The position numbers and the translations under genes are program-made. DNA of 5,127 nucleotides. It comes from Actinomycetota bacterium. GTDB taxonomy: Bacteria > Actinomycetota > Thermoleophilia > UBA2241. The notes under the pieces are model-generated. The model saw only the letters and a list, made by a program, of their open reading frames with translations, searched no databases and had not been told where the DNA came from. The DNA lies in contig PMKX01000184.1 in assembly GCA_003158705.1 (NCBI GenBank), positions 6,540-11,666 of the forward strand, written 5' to 3'. Shown one piece after another: positions 1-5,107 of this stretch (positions are counted from its first letter, which is position 1; every line of letters begins with the position of its first letter).

Positions 1-273
1 GCGACGACCGGGCGAGTCATCACGGCGGCGGCGGCGATCATGATCAGCGTGTTCCTGGCGTTCGTCTTCGGCGGCCAGCGGGTGATCGCCGAGTTCGGCA
101 TAGGGCTCGCCGGCGCCGTGCTGCTCGACGCCTTCGTGTTGCGCACGGTGCTCGTGCCGTCGATGATGCATCTCTTCAAGAAGGCCAACTGGTGGCTGCC
201 GGCCGCCATCGACCGTCGCATGCCGCACCTTTCGGTCGAGCCGCAAGAGGCAGAGGACGAGGCAACGCCATGA
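1..273 (+). CDS. MMPL-family membrane transporter, C-terminal fragment (5' end outside window)
   Basis: The reading frame is open from base 1 and ends at TGA 271-273, giving the last 90 residues of a larger protein. The visible part starts with TGRVIT-AAAA, then a hydrophobic segment, a short loop (GGQRVIAEFG), a second hydrophobic segment with the conserved D-A-x-x-x-R (LLDAFVLRTVLVP), and a cytosolic tail containing NWWLP and DRRMPHLSVEP. These are the usual last two membrane helices and tail of MMPL/RND-type transporters of Actinobacteria, which are proton-driven exporters of lipids or hydrophobic compounds. The substrate cannot be inferred from this fragment. The tail ends in an acidic Glu/Asp/Ala stretch that forms the first unit of the 29-bp repeat. 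The stop overlaps an ATG (ATGA at 270-273), so downstream translation is probably coupled. Family assignment is firm; the subfamily is not. Confidence 0.9.
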   Translation, partial: ATTGRVITAAAAIMISVFLAFVFGGQRVIAEFGIGLAGAVLLDAFVLRTVLVPSMMHLFKKANWWLPAAIDRRMPHLSVEPQEAEDEATP

Positions 274-328
274 GTGAAGCGGCAGACGAGGCCTCATCGT
301 GAGCGACGCGGAGGAGGAGGCCACGTCA
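247..328 (+). repeat. Three imperfect tandem units of 29-bp period at the MMPL/zinc-ribbon junction
   Basis: Units begin at 247, 276 and 305. Each in its own frame encodes a similar acidic octapeptide: EAEDEATP (end of the transporter), EAADEASS and DAEEEATS (the two micro-ORFs). Each unit contains a GAGG motif (259-262, 288-291, 317-320) followed by exactly 7 nt and then a start codon (ATG 270, GTG 299, ATG 328). Comparing 270-298 with 299-327 gives 21 of 29 identical bases by eye. Because 29 is not a multiple of three, each copy shifts the frame and produces a stop that overlaps the next start. The simplest reading is two rounds of tandem duplication of an original stop/start junction. Confidence 0.8.
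270..302 (+). CDS. Micro-ORF 1 (10 codons), coupled to the MMPL stop
   Basis: ATG at 270 overlaps the transporter stop as ATGA and lies 7 nt after GAGG 259-262. It encodes MSEAADEASS and stops at TGA 300-302, itself overlapping GTG 299. Nothing suggests that the peptide has a function; its acidic composition is shared with the other repeat units. It may serve as a translational relay toward the zinc-ribbon gene or be a relic of duplication. The ORF itself is certain; its translation is inferred. Confidence 0.4.
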   Translation: MSEAADEASS

Positions 329-331
329 TGA
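299..331 (+). CDS. Micro-ORF 2 (10 codons), coupled to micro-ORF 1 and to the zinc-ribbon gene
   Basis: GTG at 299 overlaps the stop of micro-ORF 1 (GTGA) and has GAGG 7 nt upstream. It encodes MSDAEEEATS and stops at TGA 329-331, overlapping ATG 328 of the next gene as ATGA. With micro-ORF 1 it makes three successive stop/start overlaps in frames 1, 3, 2 and back to 1. As with micro-ORF 1, function beyond coupling is unknown. Confidence 0.4.
   Translation: MSDAEEEATS
317..330 (+). promoter_or_regulatory. Ribosome binding site deciding the zinc-ribbon start
   Basis: A purine-rich GGAGGAGGAGG run ends at 320, leaving 7 nt before ATG 328. It is the strongest of the three GAGG sites in the repeat. 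It favours ATG 328 over the in-frame GTG at 274, which would add 18 residues of basic, glycine-rich sequence with no family resemblance. Confidence 0.75.
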
Positions 332-1425
332 GCGAGTGCCGGAAGTGCGGCCGCGAGCTCGAGCCCGACGCCAAGTTCTGCCCTGTCTGCGGCGCTCCCG
401 CGCCACCGCCGGCGCGCTTCTGCTGGTCTTGCGGCGGCGAGCTCGCGGCCGACGACCTCTTCTGCGCCCGCTGCGGCTCGCCGGTAGAGGGCTGGCCGCC
501 GCCGGCTCACACCGGCGCGGCAACGGAAGCGACGGTCCCGGCGGCGACCGGGGCCGACGCCGCGGACACCACCACAGCCGTCCTGCCTCAGTCTGCGGAC
601 GCGGCCACGGTCGTTCTGCCACCGTCAAGCGAAGCCGGCACAATGGCCATGCGCGCGGCGGCGGTGCCTCCGGCGCCGCCCCAGCGCGTGCCGCCCCAGT
701 ACGCGCCGCCCCAGTACGCACGGCCCGCGCCTCCGCCCCCTCCGCCGCCGCCTCCACCGCCTCCACCGCCTCCGCCCACCGACGGTGGGCAGCCGGGCGG
801 CAGACGCGCGCGCGTCATCGCGGTGTCGGTTATCGTGCTGGTCGTCATTGTCGTCGCCGCCCTGGCGGTCGTGCTGCTCACCCGTCACCACGGGTCGAGC
901 AACAAGACTCAGCCAACGAGCAGTCCCTCGCCGGTGCAGACCGCGACGGCCAGTGTGTCGCCGAGCACCGTGAGCGCGTCACCGACGGAGTCGCCTTCGG
1001 CGTCGCCGAGCCCAACGCCCTCGCCGTCGCACTCCGCTACGCCGCTGCCGGCCCTCTCGCAGGCCGACAAGCAGCAGATCTCGGACAACCTGCAGACGTA
1101 CTTCAACGCCATCAACGCCGGCGACTACCAAACGGCCTGGGACCAGTTCACGCCGCGGCTCAAGCGGCAAGCCCCACTCGCCAAGTTCGCTGAAGGCGAC
1201 TCGACCACCCAGGACTCGAACGTGGTGATCCACTGGATGAAGAGGACGGGCACGGCCTCGGCAGTCGCCTACGTCACCTTCACGAGCACGCAGGCCGCGG
1301 CCTACGGCCCCAACCACGACACGAGAGACGACTGGACGCTCGACTACACCATGGTGCTCGTCAACGGTCGCTGGCGCATAGACGGCACCACCGGGCACAA
1401 CGGGGTGAAGTACACGCCGAGCTGA
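328..1425 (+). CDS. Zinc-ribbon, proline-rich, single-pass membrane protein with extracytoplasmic NTF2-like domain
   Basis: This 365-residue protein has four evenly spaced CxxC pairs (C4/C7, C18/C21, C32/C35, C46/C49), forming two zinc ribbons in the cytosol. A low-complexity Ala/Thr/Pro linker follows (about 55-150), with a repeated TxVLP motif, three PPQ-x-x units and 16 consecutive prolines (135-150). One membrane helix (about 163-184) is preceded by RRAR, so the N-terminus is probably inside. A Ser/Thr/Pro spacer (about 189-240) leads to a C-terminal alpha/beta domain (about 243-365) with YFNAINAGDYQTAW near its start and VNGRWRID near its end, the pattern of NTF2/SnoaL-like extracytoplasmic domains in actinobacterial membrane proteins. 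No catalytic residues are evident. Its position directly behind the MMPL gene, with coupled translation, suggests matched expression and possibly an accessory or sensory role in the same envelope process; that part is inference. ATG 328 is chosen for its ribosome binding site and because the first CxxC follows at once. Confidence 0.88.
   Translation: MSECRKCGRELEPDAKFCPVCGAPAPPPARFCWSCGGELAADDLFCARCGSPVEGWPPPAHTGAATEATVPAATGADAADTTTAVLPQSADAATVVLPPSSEAGTMAMRAAAVPPAPPQRVPPQYAPPQYARPAPPPPPPPPPPPPPPPPTDGGQPGGRRARVIAVSVIVLVVIVVAALAVVLLTRHHGSSNKTQPTSSPSPVQTATASVSPSTVSASPTESPSASPSPTPSPSHSATPLPALSQADKQQISDNLQTYFNAINAGDYQTAWDQFTPRLKRQAPLAKFAEGDSTTQDSNVVIHWMKRTGTASAVAYVTFTSTQAAAYGPNHDTRDDWTLDYTMVLVNGRWRIDGTTGHNGVKYTPS
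676..720 (+). repeat. Three 15-bp tandem units encoding PPQ-x-x
   Basis: Units at 676-690, 691-705 and 706-720 each begin CCGCCCCAG. The last two differ only in the final base and encode PPQYA twice; the first is degenerate (PPQRV). They belong to the proline-rich linker of the zinc-ribbon membrane protein. Confidence 0.8.
730..777 (+). repeat. 16-codon polyproline tract
   Basis: Sixteen consecutive proline codons (mostly CCT, CCG and CCA) include two exact copies of the 9-bp unit CCTCCACCG at 751-759 and 760-768. The protein segment would be a stiff polyproline helix just before the membrane segment and would normally need EF-P to be translated. The complementary strand is rich in GG runs, and the tract is a likely site of length variation. 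Confidence 0.8.
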
Positions 1426-1535
1426 GTCCGGCGAGCAGACGGCGTGGCTTCTGGCCGAAGCTGTGACGTGGCCAACACAGGTTTTGGACTGAGCGACGGC
1501 GAGAGCGACGGTGAAGGACCGGAGCCACGCCGCCG
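1426..1535. other. Convergent intergenic region with a 12-bp tandem repeat and a long-range inverted repeat
   Basis: This gap separates the stop of the zinc-ribbon gene from the stop of the oppositely oriented MFS gene. It contains GAGCGACGG-[C/T]-GA twice in tandem (1491-1502 and 1503-1514). It also contains an inverted repeat: GGCGTGGCT at 1441-1449 matches AGCCACGCC at 1523-1531, extendable by GAC/GTC with a 3-nt bulge, across a 73-nt loop. No T-run follows any stem. It may serve as a weak bidirectional terminator; nothing else is visible. Confidence 0.35.
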
Positions 1536-1543
1536 TCAGCGGC
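1529..1543 (-). terminator. Weak stem-loop over the MFS stop codon
   Basis: GCCGC (1529-1533) pairs with GCGGC (1539-1543) around a 5-nt loop that contains the TGA stop of the MFS gene. The stem is only 5 bp and lacks a T-run, so it is at best a minor contributor to termination of the convergent transcripts. Confidence 0.2.
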
Positions 1544-2906
1544 CTCGGCCGACACTTCCCTCGAGAACGTTCACGTCGATCGCCGGGTAGTCCGCCGAGG
1601 CGAGAACCGCCGCCGCCGCGTCCTCGGCCGCGGCCACACGCGTGTTACGGATGCGACGCAGGGCGAAGCCCGCCCAGACGGCGATCGCCAGGGTCGCGAC
1701 GCCCCCCACACCCAGCGCGAAGCGCGCGCCGTACTGTTCGGCGAGGAAGCCGATCAGCGGCGCACCGATAGGCGTCGAACCCAGGAAGACGACGGCCCAG
1801 AGCGCCATCACGCGGCCGCGCATGGCGCCGCTCGAGTTGAGCTGCAGCAACGAGTTGGCCGTGGCGATGAACATCACGCTGGTGCCACCCATGAGCACCA
1901 GCAGCACCAAGCAGAGCGGCAAGGTCGGCGCCGCCGCCACCGCTAGGATGAGCACACCGAAGGCGAGAGTGACGACCACCAGCAACCTATGGCTCGGCCG
2001 CCGACGCGCGGCGATGGTCAACCCACCGGCCAGGGCGCCGATGCCCATGGCCACGGTCAAGGCGCTGTAGGTCCCGGCGCCACGACGAAACACGTCGTGC
2101 GCGTAGAGCGGCAGGATCACGCTGAAGTTGTAGGCGAGCGTGCCGATGACGGCCATCATGAGCAGCGGCACGCGCAGCTCCCAGGCCTGCCAGGCATAGC
2201 GCAAGCCGGCACGAATCTGCGCCTTGGCGCGACCCACCGGGGGCCGGCGGTGCAGTTCGGATGGTCGCATCGCATACAGCGCACCGATCACCGCCGCAAA
2301 GGAGACCGCGTTGACCAGGAAGGCCCAAGACAGGCCCACGGTGGCGATCAAGATGCCGGCGAGGGCCGGGCCGACGATCCGCGACACGTTGACGATGACG
2401 CTGTTCAGAGCGACGGCGTTGGCCAGATCGTCGGGGCCGGCCATCTCGACCACGAAGCTCTGGCGCGAGGGGTTGTCGGCGACGTTGATGAAGCCGTAGG
2501 CCAAGGCCAGCGCCCAGACCATCCACAGGCGCACGGAGCCGCTGGCGACGAGCAGCCAGAGCACAGCGGCCTGCGCCGTGAAGGCCGTCTGGGTGACGAG
2601 CAGCACCCTGCGTTTGTCGAAGCGATCGGCCACGAGGCCGCCGATGGTGCCAAACAAGAGCACGGGAGCGAACTGGAGCGCCGCCGTGACGCCTAGATCG
2701 AAGGCGCTGTGCGTGAGCTCGAGGACCAGCCAGTACTGGGCCACCGATTGCATCCAGGTGCCGCTCTGGGAGACGGTCTGGCCGAAGAACCAAAGGCGGT
2801 AGTTGCGCGTGCGCAGAGAGCGGAACATGCGCTCCAGGAACGCGGGCCGGCGACGCCCGCTCCCCGGCCCGCAGCGCGTGCCGCCTCTGCGCGAAACGGC
2901 GCTCAA
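1536..2906 (-). CDS. MFS exporter, EntS-like (MFS_3) family
   Basis: The 456-residue protein, with roughly twelve hydrophobic segments, should be a proton-coupled drug or siderophore exporter of the inner membrane. The family signatures are clear: FRSLRTRNYRLWFFGQ at 28-43; MFS motif A, GGLVADRFDKRR, at 89-100; DNPSRQSFVVEM at 144-155; LNSVIVNVSRIVGPALAG at 167-184; and MRGRVMALW followed by STPIG at 362-381. The substrate is not deducible. The start is TTG at 2906, overlapping the marR stop as TTGA, with GAGG exactly 7 nt upstream, so translation is coupled to the regulator. The family usually begins near the second candidate, ATG at 2828 (residue 27), so the first 26 residues (Arg/Gly-rich) may be an extension or a wrong start. 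A hydrophilic tail of about 40 residues with an Ala-rich run follows the last helix. The gene is intact and its context is a MarR-controlled efflux operon. Confidence 0.93.
   Translation of the reverse strand: MSAVSRRGGTRCGPGSGRRRPAFLERMFRSLRTRNYRLWFFGQTVSQSGTWMQSVAQYWLVLELTHSAFDLGVTAALQFAPVLLFGTIGGLVADRFDKRRVLLVTQTAFTAQAAVLWLLVASGSVRLWMVWALALAYGFINVADNPSRQSFVVEMAGPDDLANAVALNSVIVNVSRIVGPALAGILIATVGLSWAFLVNAVSFAAVIGALYAMRPSELHRRPPVGRAKAQIRAGLRYAWQAWELRVPLLMMAVIGTLAYNFSVILPLYAHDVFRRGAGTYSALTVAMGIGALAGGLTIAARRRPSHRLLVVVTLAFGVLILAVAAAPTLPLCLVLLVLMGGTSVMFIATANSLLQLNSSGAMRGRVMALWAVVFLGSTPIGAPLIGFLAEQYGARFALGVGGVATLAIAVWAGFALRRIRNTRVAAAEDAAAAVLASADYPAIDVNVLEGSVGRGR
2837..2865 (-). promoter_or_regulatory. 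Stem-loop between the two candidate MFS starts
   Basis: Read on the minus strand, GCGGGC (2860-2855) pairs with GCCCGC (2847-2842) around a 7-nt loop. An outer GGGG (2865-2862) can pair with UUCC (2840-2837) using two G-U pairs across one mismatch. It ends 8 nt before the internal ATG at 2828 and could control or hide that start, or it may simply be GC-rich coding sequence. Confidence 0.3.
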
Positions 2907-3391
2907 TGATCGTCCTCGAGCAGGCGCTCGAGGACCGGCAGCGCCTGCCGCACGACGGCGAGCTCCGACTCGTCGAGCTTGCGCAGCTTCTTTGCCAGAT
3001 AGGCGGTCTTGCGGGTGCGCGTGCGCTGAACCGTGCGCGCTCCCGCCGTGGTCAGGCTGACGCGGGCGATGCGACGGTCGGCCGGGTCCACCTCGCGCTG
3101 CACAAGACCGCGCTCCTCGAGCGAAGCCACCATGCGCGTCACGCTTGGCGGCGTCACGCGCTCGTGAACGGCCAGCTGGCCCAGGGTGATCGGCCCCCGC
3201 AACTCGAGGGTCACCAGGGCTGAGGTGAGCGACGGACTCAGGTCCTCGGGCGTCTGACTGCGCAGCCGGCGAGCCAAACGGTTGAGCACCAGGCGCAGAC
3301 GCGCCGCGAGTTCGGGGTCGTCAAGCCGAGCGCCGCCGGCAGCATTCGCCGGGGCAGTCGTGGAGTCCGTGGAGTCCGGGTTGGCAGACAT
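2903..3391 (-). CDS. MarR-family transcriptional regulator
   Basis: This 162-residue protein is a little longer than a typical MarR (about 140-150) because of a disordered Ser/Thr/Ala N-terminus (1-24). A winged helix-turn-helix follows: helix with ITLGQLAVHERV (68-79), recognition helix TPPSVTRMVASLEERG (80-95), and wing DPADRRIARVSLT (102-114) with the conserved D-x-R-R. Flanking helices (about 25-46 and 118-160) should form the dimer interface. MarR proteins bind as dimers to palindromes and release DNA when a phenolic or other small ligand binds. The stop overlaps the start of the MFS exporter gene, so it most likely represses itself and that exporter from the operator at 3401-3426. ATG 3391 is chosen because a promoter lies at the right distance upstream and no other in-frame start fits. 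It has no Shine-Dalgarno sequence, which suggests a leaderless message. Confidence 0.93.
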   Translation of the reverse strand: MSANPDSTDSTTAPANAAGGARLDDPELAARLRLVLNRLARRLRSQTPEDLSPSLTSALVTLELRGPITLGQLAVHERVTPPSVTRMVASLEERGLVQREVDPADRRIARVSLTTAGARTVQRTRTRKTAYLAKKLRKLDESELAVVRQALPVLERLLEDDH

Positions 3392-3398
3392 GGCCTAT

Positions 3399-3426
3399 AC
3401 TTTACCATGCTAATTACTCTTGTAAA
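3399..3426 (-). promoter_or_regulatory. Candidate marR-MFS promoter giving a leaderless mRNA
   Basis: On the minus strand, TTTACA (3426-3421) resembles a -35 hexamer (TTGACA). It is followed by a 16-nt spacer and TAAAGT (3404-3399), which resembles a -10 hexamer (4 of 6). Transcription would begin about 7 nt later, at or next to the A of the marR ATG (3391). Local AT richness contrasts with the GC-rich surroundings. The start site is predicted, not observed. Confidence 0.5.
3401..3426. promoter_or_regulatory. Candidate MarR operator, 26-bp imperfect palindrome
   Basis: The plus strand reads TTTACCATGCTAA then TTACTCTTGTAAA. The half-sites match at 9 of 13 positions (TTTAC.A...TAA), and the whole is centred on TAATTA. 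It can equally be read as two abutting 12-bp sites, TTACCATGCTAA (3402-3413) and TTACTCTTGTAA (3414-3425), each with TTA...TAA arms. It covers the -35, spacer and most of the -10 of the predicted promoter, so a bound dimer would block RNA polymerase. Size and symmetry fit MarR-family operators. Confidence 0.65.
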
Positions 3427-3432
3427 CCATCA

Positions 3433-3454
3433 CGGACGGGAAAGCCCCCGCCCG
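3433..3454 (-). terminator. GC-rich hairpin downstream of the peptidase gene
   Basis: In the minus-strand transcript, CGGGCGGG (3454-3447) pairs with CCCGUCCG (3440-3433): 8 bp including one G-U, with a 6-nt loop. It begins 5 nt after the stop region of the peptidase gene. No T-run follows, so this may be an L-shaped actinobacterial terminator or a Rho-assisted site. It insulates the peptidase gene from the marR promoter just beyond it. Confidence 0.55.
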
Positions 3455-3459
3455 CGGAC

Positions 3460-4857
3460 CTACTTGACGGTGAGCGTGGCGGCGCCGACCTTGGACTGCA
3501 CGTTGCCGGCGGCGTCGGTAGCGTAGAGCTTCATCGTGTAGCTGCCCTTGGCCAGGGTGCACTTCCAGGCGGTCGGGAAGAAGGCGTTGGTGACGCAGCT
3601 GCCCAGAGCGAGCCTCTTCTTCAGCGTGTTTCCCTGGAAGATCCTGAGGGTCACGATCGCGTTGCCGCAGCTGGGAGGGCGATCCTTGACCTTGCAGCGC
3701 AGACGGACCGTCCTTTCATGCTTGACGGTGGCAGCATCGACCCTGGTGGTCGGCGCCGTGGTGTCGATGTTGACATAGCCGGCATGAGCGGGCTCGACGT
3801 TGCCGGCGTTGTCGACCGACCAGTAGGTCACGACGTGGCTGCCGGCGGCAGAGACGGCGAAGGGAGCTGCAGAGGTCTGCGTGCTGCCGCCATCGACGGT
3901 GTAGTAGGCGGGGTACACGCCGAAGCCGCCCGGGTTGTCGGCCGAGGTCAGGGTCACCGTCTGGGCGTGGTTGATCCAGCCCAAGCTGGCGCTGGCCGCC
4001 AGGCCACCGGCGATGGTGCTCGGCGGGGTATGGTCGGTGGCCACCGAGAAGTCTTCGCCGTCGCCTCCCAGGGCCGAGGGCACGGCAAGCTCCCACGTAC
4101 CGTCGCTGTTGACCAGGTCGATGACCTCGGGGCTAGAGTCGCTCAACGGCTGCCCGTCCACGGTGCAGTCGCTGAAGGCGACGAGTCCGAAGTCGGCCAG
4201 CGGTAGCACGCCCAACGCGTTCGACGACGCCTCGGCGATGATCTCGGCGGAGAGGCGCTGCGCAACCGTGAGCGTCTGCTGAGTGGTGAAGGACTTGCCG
4301 GTCGTCTGGTCGGTGAGCGTCAGCGTGAAGTCGGTCCCATACGTGATGCTGGCAGTGAACACGTCACCCGCATGAACAGTGATAGAGCTGCTGGGAATCG
4401 GGTGCGCGTGCGCCGGAAACATCTCGTACCAGGCGAAATAGGTGACCCTGTTGCCACTCCAGGAGCAGTCGATGCCGATCTGCTCCACGGTGGGGTTGAG
4501 GTCGCTGGTGCCGTCGAGGCCGACCCAAAAGGCGACGTTGGAGCCAGCCTCGCTCGTGGCCAGGATCGCCGGCTGAGCCCAGGTGGCCCGCACGGATATG
4601 TACGGGCCACTGGTAGCGGCGTAGCCGCACCAGTTCTTTGACCGGATCGCGCCGCTGCCCGCCGACCGCGACAGCGGCGTGCCCGGCGGCCGAGGCAGCG
4701 TGATCAGCGGCACGTGAGCGGCGGCACTCCCCGGCGGCATGATGGCGCTCGCCGGCTGCACGACGATGCCCAAAGCCGCAAGGGCCGCGAGCACGGCGCA
4801 GCAGGCCAATCGGGCGCTCAGCCGTGGGTGACGGTCGCTCGCTCGCATCTCCCCCAT
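3460..4857 (-). CDS. Secreted eqolisin-type (G1) glutamic peptidase with C-terminal Ig-like domains
   Basis: The 465-residue protein has a Sec signal peptide (basic start, hydrophobic core about 17-33, cleavage likely after A38 in PASA). A short Pro-rich propeptide is followed by a catalytic beta-sandwich from about 73 to 275. That domain carries SKNWCGYAA (73-81), a Trp-rich core (FWVGLDG at 110-116), EQIGIDC with Q126, YFAWYEMFP (140-148), and SAEIIAEA with E205. In scytalidoglutamic peptidase (family G1, Peptidase_A4) the catalytic pair is Gln53 and Glu136, and Q126 and E205 sit in the matching motifs. The expected role is protein hydrolysis outside the cell, usually at acid pH. Residues about 276-370 resemble an OmpL47-type domain (YYTVDGGSTQT, YWSVDNAGNVE). 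The last about 95 residues form a second beta-domain ending LYATDAAGNVQ, with C388/C397 and C421/C433 as possible disulfides. ATG 4857 has GGTGAG 5 nt upstream; ATG 4848 is the alternative. It appears monocistronic and its own promoter was not identified. Confidence 0.88.
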   Translation of the reverse strand: MGEMRASDRHPRLSARLACCAVLAALAALGIVVQPASAIMPPGSAAAHVPLITLPRPPGTPLSRSAGSGAIRSKNWCGYAATSGPYISVRATWAQPAILATSEAGSNVAFWVGLDGTSDLNPTVEQIGIDCSWSGNRVTYFAWYEMFPAHAHPIPSSSITVHAGDVFTASITYGTDFTLTLTDQTTGKSFTTQQTLTVAQRLSAEIIAEASSNALGVLPLADFGLVAFSDCTVDGQPLSDSSPEVIDLVNSDGTWELAVPSALGGDGEDFSVATDHTPPSTIAGGLAASASLGWINHAQTVTLTSADNPGGFGVYPAYYTVDGGSTQTSAAPFAVSAAGSHVVTYWSVDNAGNVEPAHAGYVNIDTTAPTTRVDAATVKHERTVRLRCKVKDRPPSCGNAIVTLRIFQGNTLKKRLALGSCVTNAFFPTAWKCTLAKGSYTMKLYATDAAGNVQSKVGAATLTVK

Positions 4858-4966
4858 GATAGCTCACCATCCCCGATGCCGCAGGGCCGAGCGGACGACG
4901 CTCCCCGGCGGCAGGTGCAGCGCTGTCGGGTCTGATCCTGAGGCGGCGGCCAGGTCCAGCGTCCAG

Positions 4967-5107
4967 ATGACGAAGTGGATGGCAGAGCCTGGAGCTGAGC
5001 GACGGTCGCTTCCTGCCGGGTACACCGTTGTAGTCGATGTGGGGCACGATGAAGCGGGAACGAAGCCTGCGCTCGCCACCGGCGAGATCCGCGTCAGAGA
5101 CGAGTAA
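4967..5107 (+). CDS. Possible small hypothetical ORF (weak)
   Basis: The frame from ATG 4967 (or ATG 4979) to TAA 5105-5107 encodes about 46 residues. Its second half looks protein-like (PAGYTVVVDVGHDEAG, then ATGEIRVRDE), with alternating hydrophobic beta-strand character. In its favour, base composition is lowest in GC at codon position 2, and a hairpin follows the stop. Against it, third-position GC is only about two thirds, well below the clear genes here, and there is no good ribosome binding site. The frame also extends upstream to ATG 4856. I do not recognise a family. If real, it is divergent from the peptidase gene. Confidence 0.22.
   Translation: MTKWMAEPGAERRSLPAGYTVVVDVGHDEAGTKPALATGEIRVRDE
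4998..5010. promoter_or_regulatory. 13-bp perfect palindrome upstream of the peptidase gene
   Basis: AGCGAC-G-GTCGCT is a perfect inverted repeat with a one-base centre, about 140 bp upstream of the peptidase start. It could be a regulator site, though 6-bp arms of this composition can arise by chance in GC-rich DNA. Confidence 0.2.

Noticed and set aside
274..327. In-frame GTG start at 274 for the zinc-ribbon protein (18 extra residues).
   Set aside because: The extra segment overlaps the duplicated repeat in the wrong frame and looks unlike protein, and ATG 328 has a far better ribosome binding site.
326..1398. Long open frames antisense to or out of frame with the zinc-ribbon gene, including a minus-strand polyglycine ORF.
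   Set aside because: They are GC-driven shadows; the polyglycine is the reverse of the proline codons, and none has motifs or a ribosome binding site.
1987..2793. Large overlapping ORFs on both strands within the MFS gene.
   Set aside because: The MFS frame has clear family motifs throughout; the others are Arg/Gly/Ala-rich shadow translations.
3396..3401. TATACT on the plus strand, a good -10 hexamer.
   Set aside because: No -35 at suitable spacing and no plus-strand gene downstream; it lies within the AT-rich minus-strand promoter.
3718..4206. Plus-strand 162-codon ORF inside the peptidase gene.
   Set aside because: It is antisense to well-conserved peptidase motifs and has a low-complexity Gly/Arg/Val composition.
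4795..4806. Possible lipoprotein signal (Cys19/Cys20) or Tat signal in the peptidase leader.
   Set aside because: The residues before the cysteines do not form a lipobox, there is no twin-arginine motif, and a PASA cleavage site fits ordinary Sec export.
1490..5005. The 10-mer TGAGCGACGG occurs at 1490, 3226 and 4996.
   Set aside because: One copy is inside marR coding sequence and the contexts share nothing else; composition of GC-rich DNA is enough to explain it.
4364..5047. Minus-strand 227-codon ORF overlapping the peptidase start and upstream region.
   Set aside because: It runs through the signal peptide and catalytic domain in another frame, with Arg/Gly/Pro-rich sequence and no recognisable domain.
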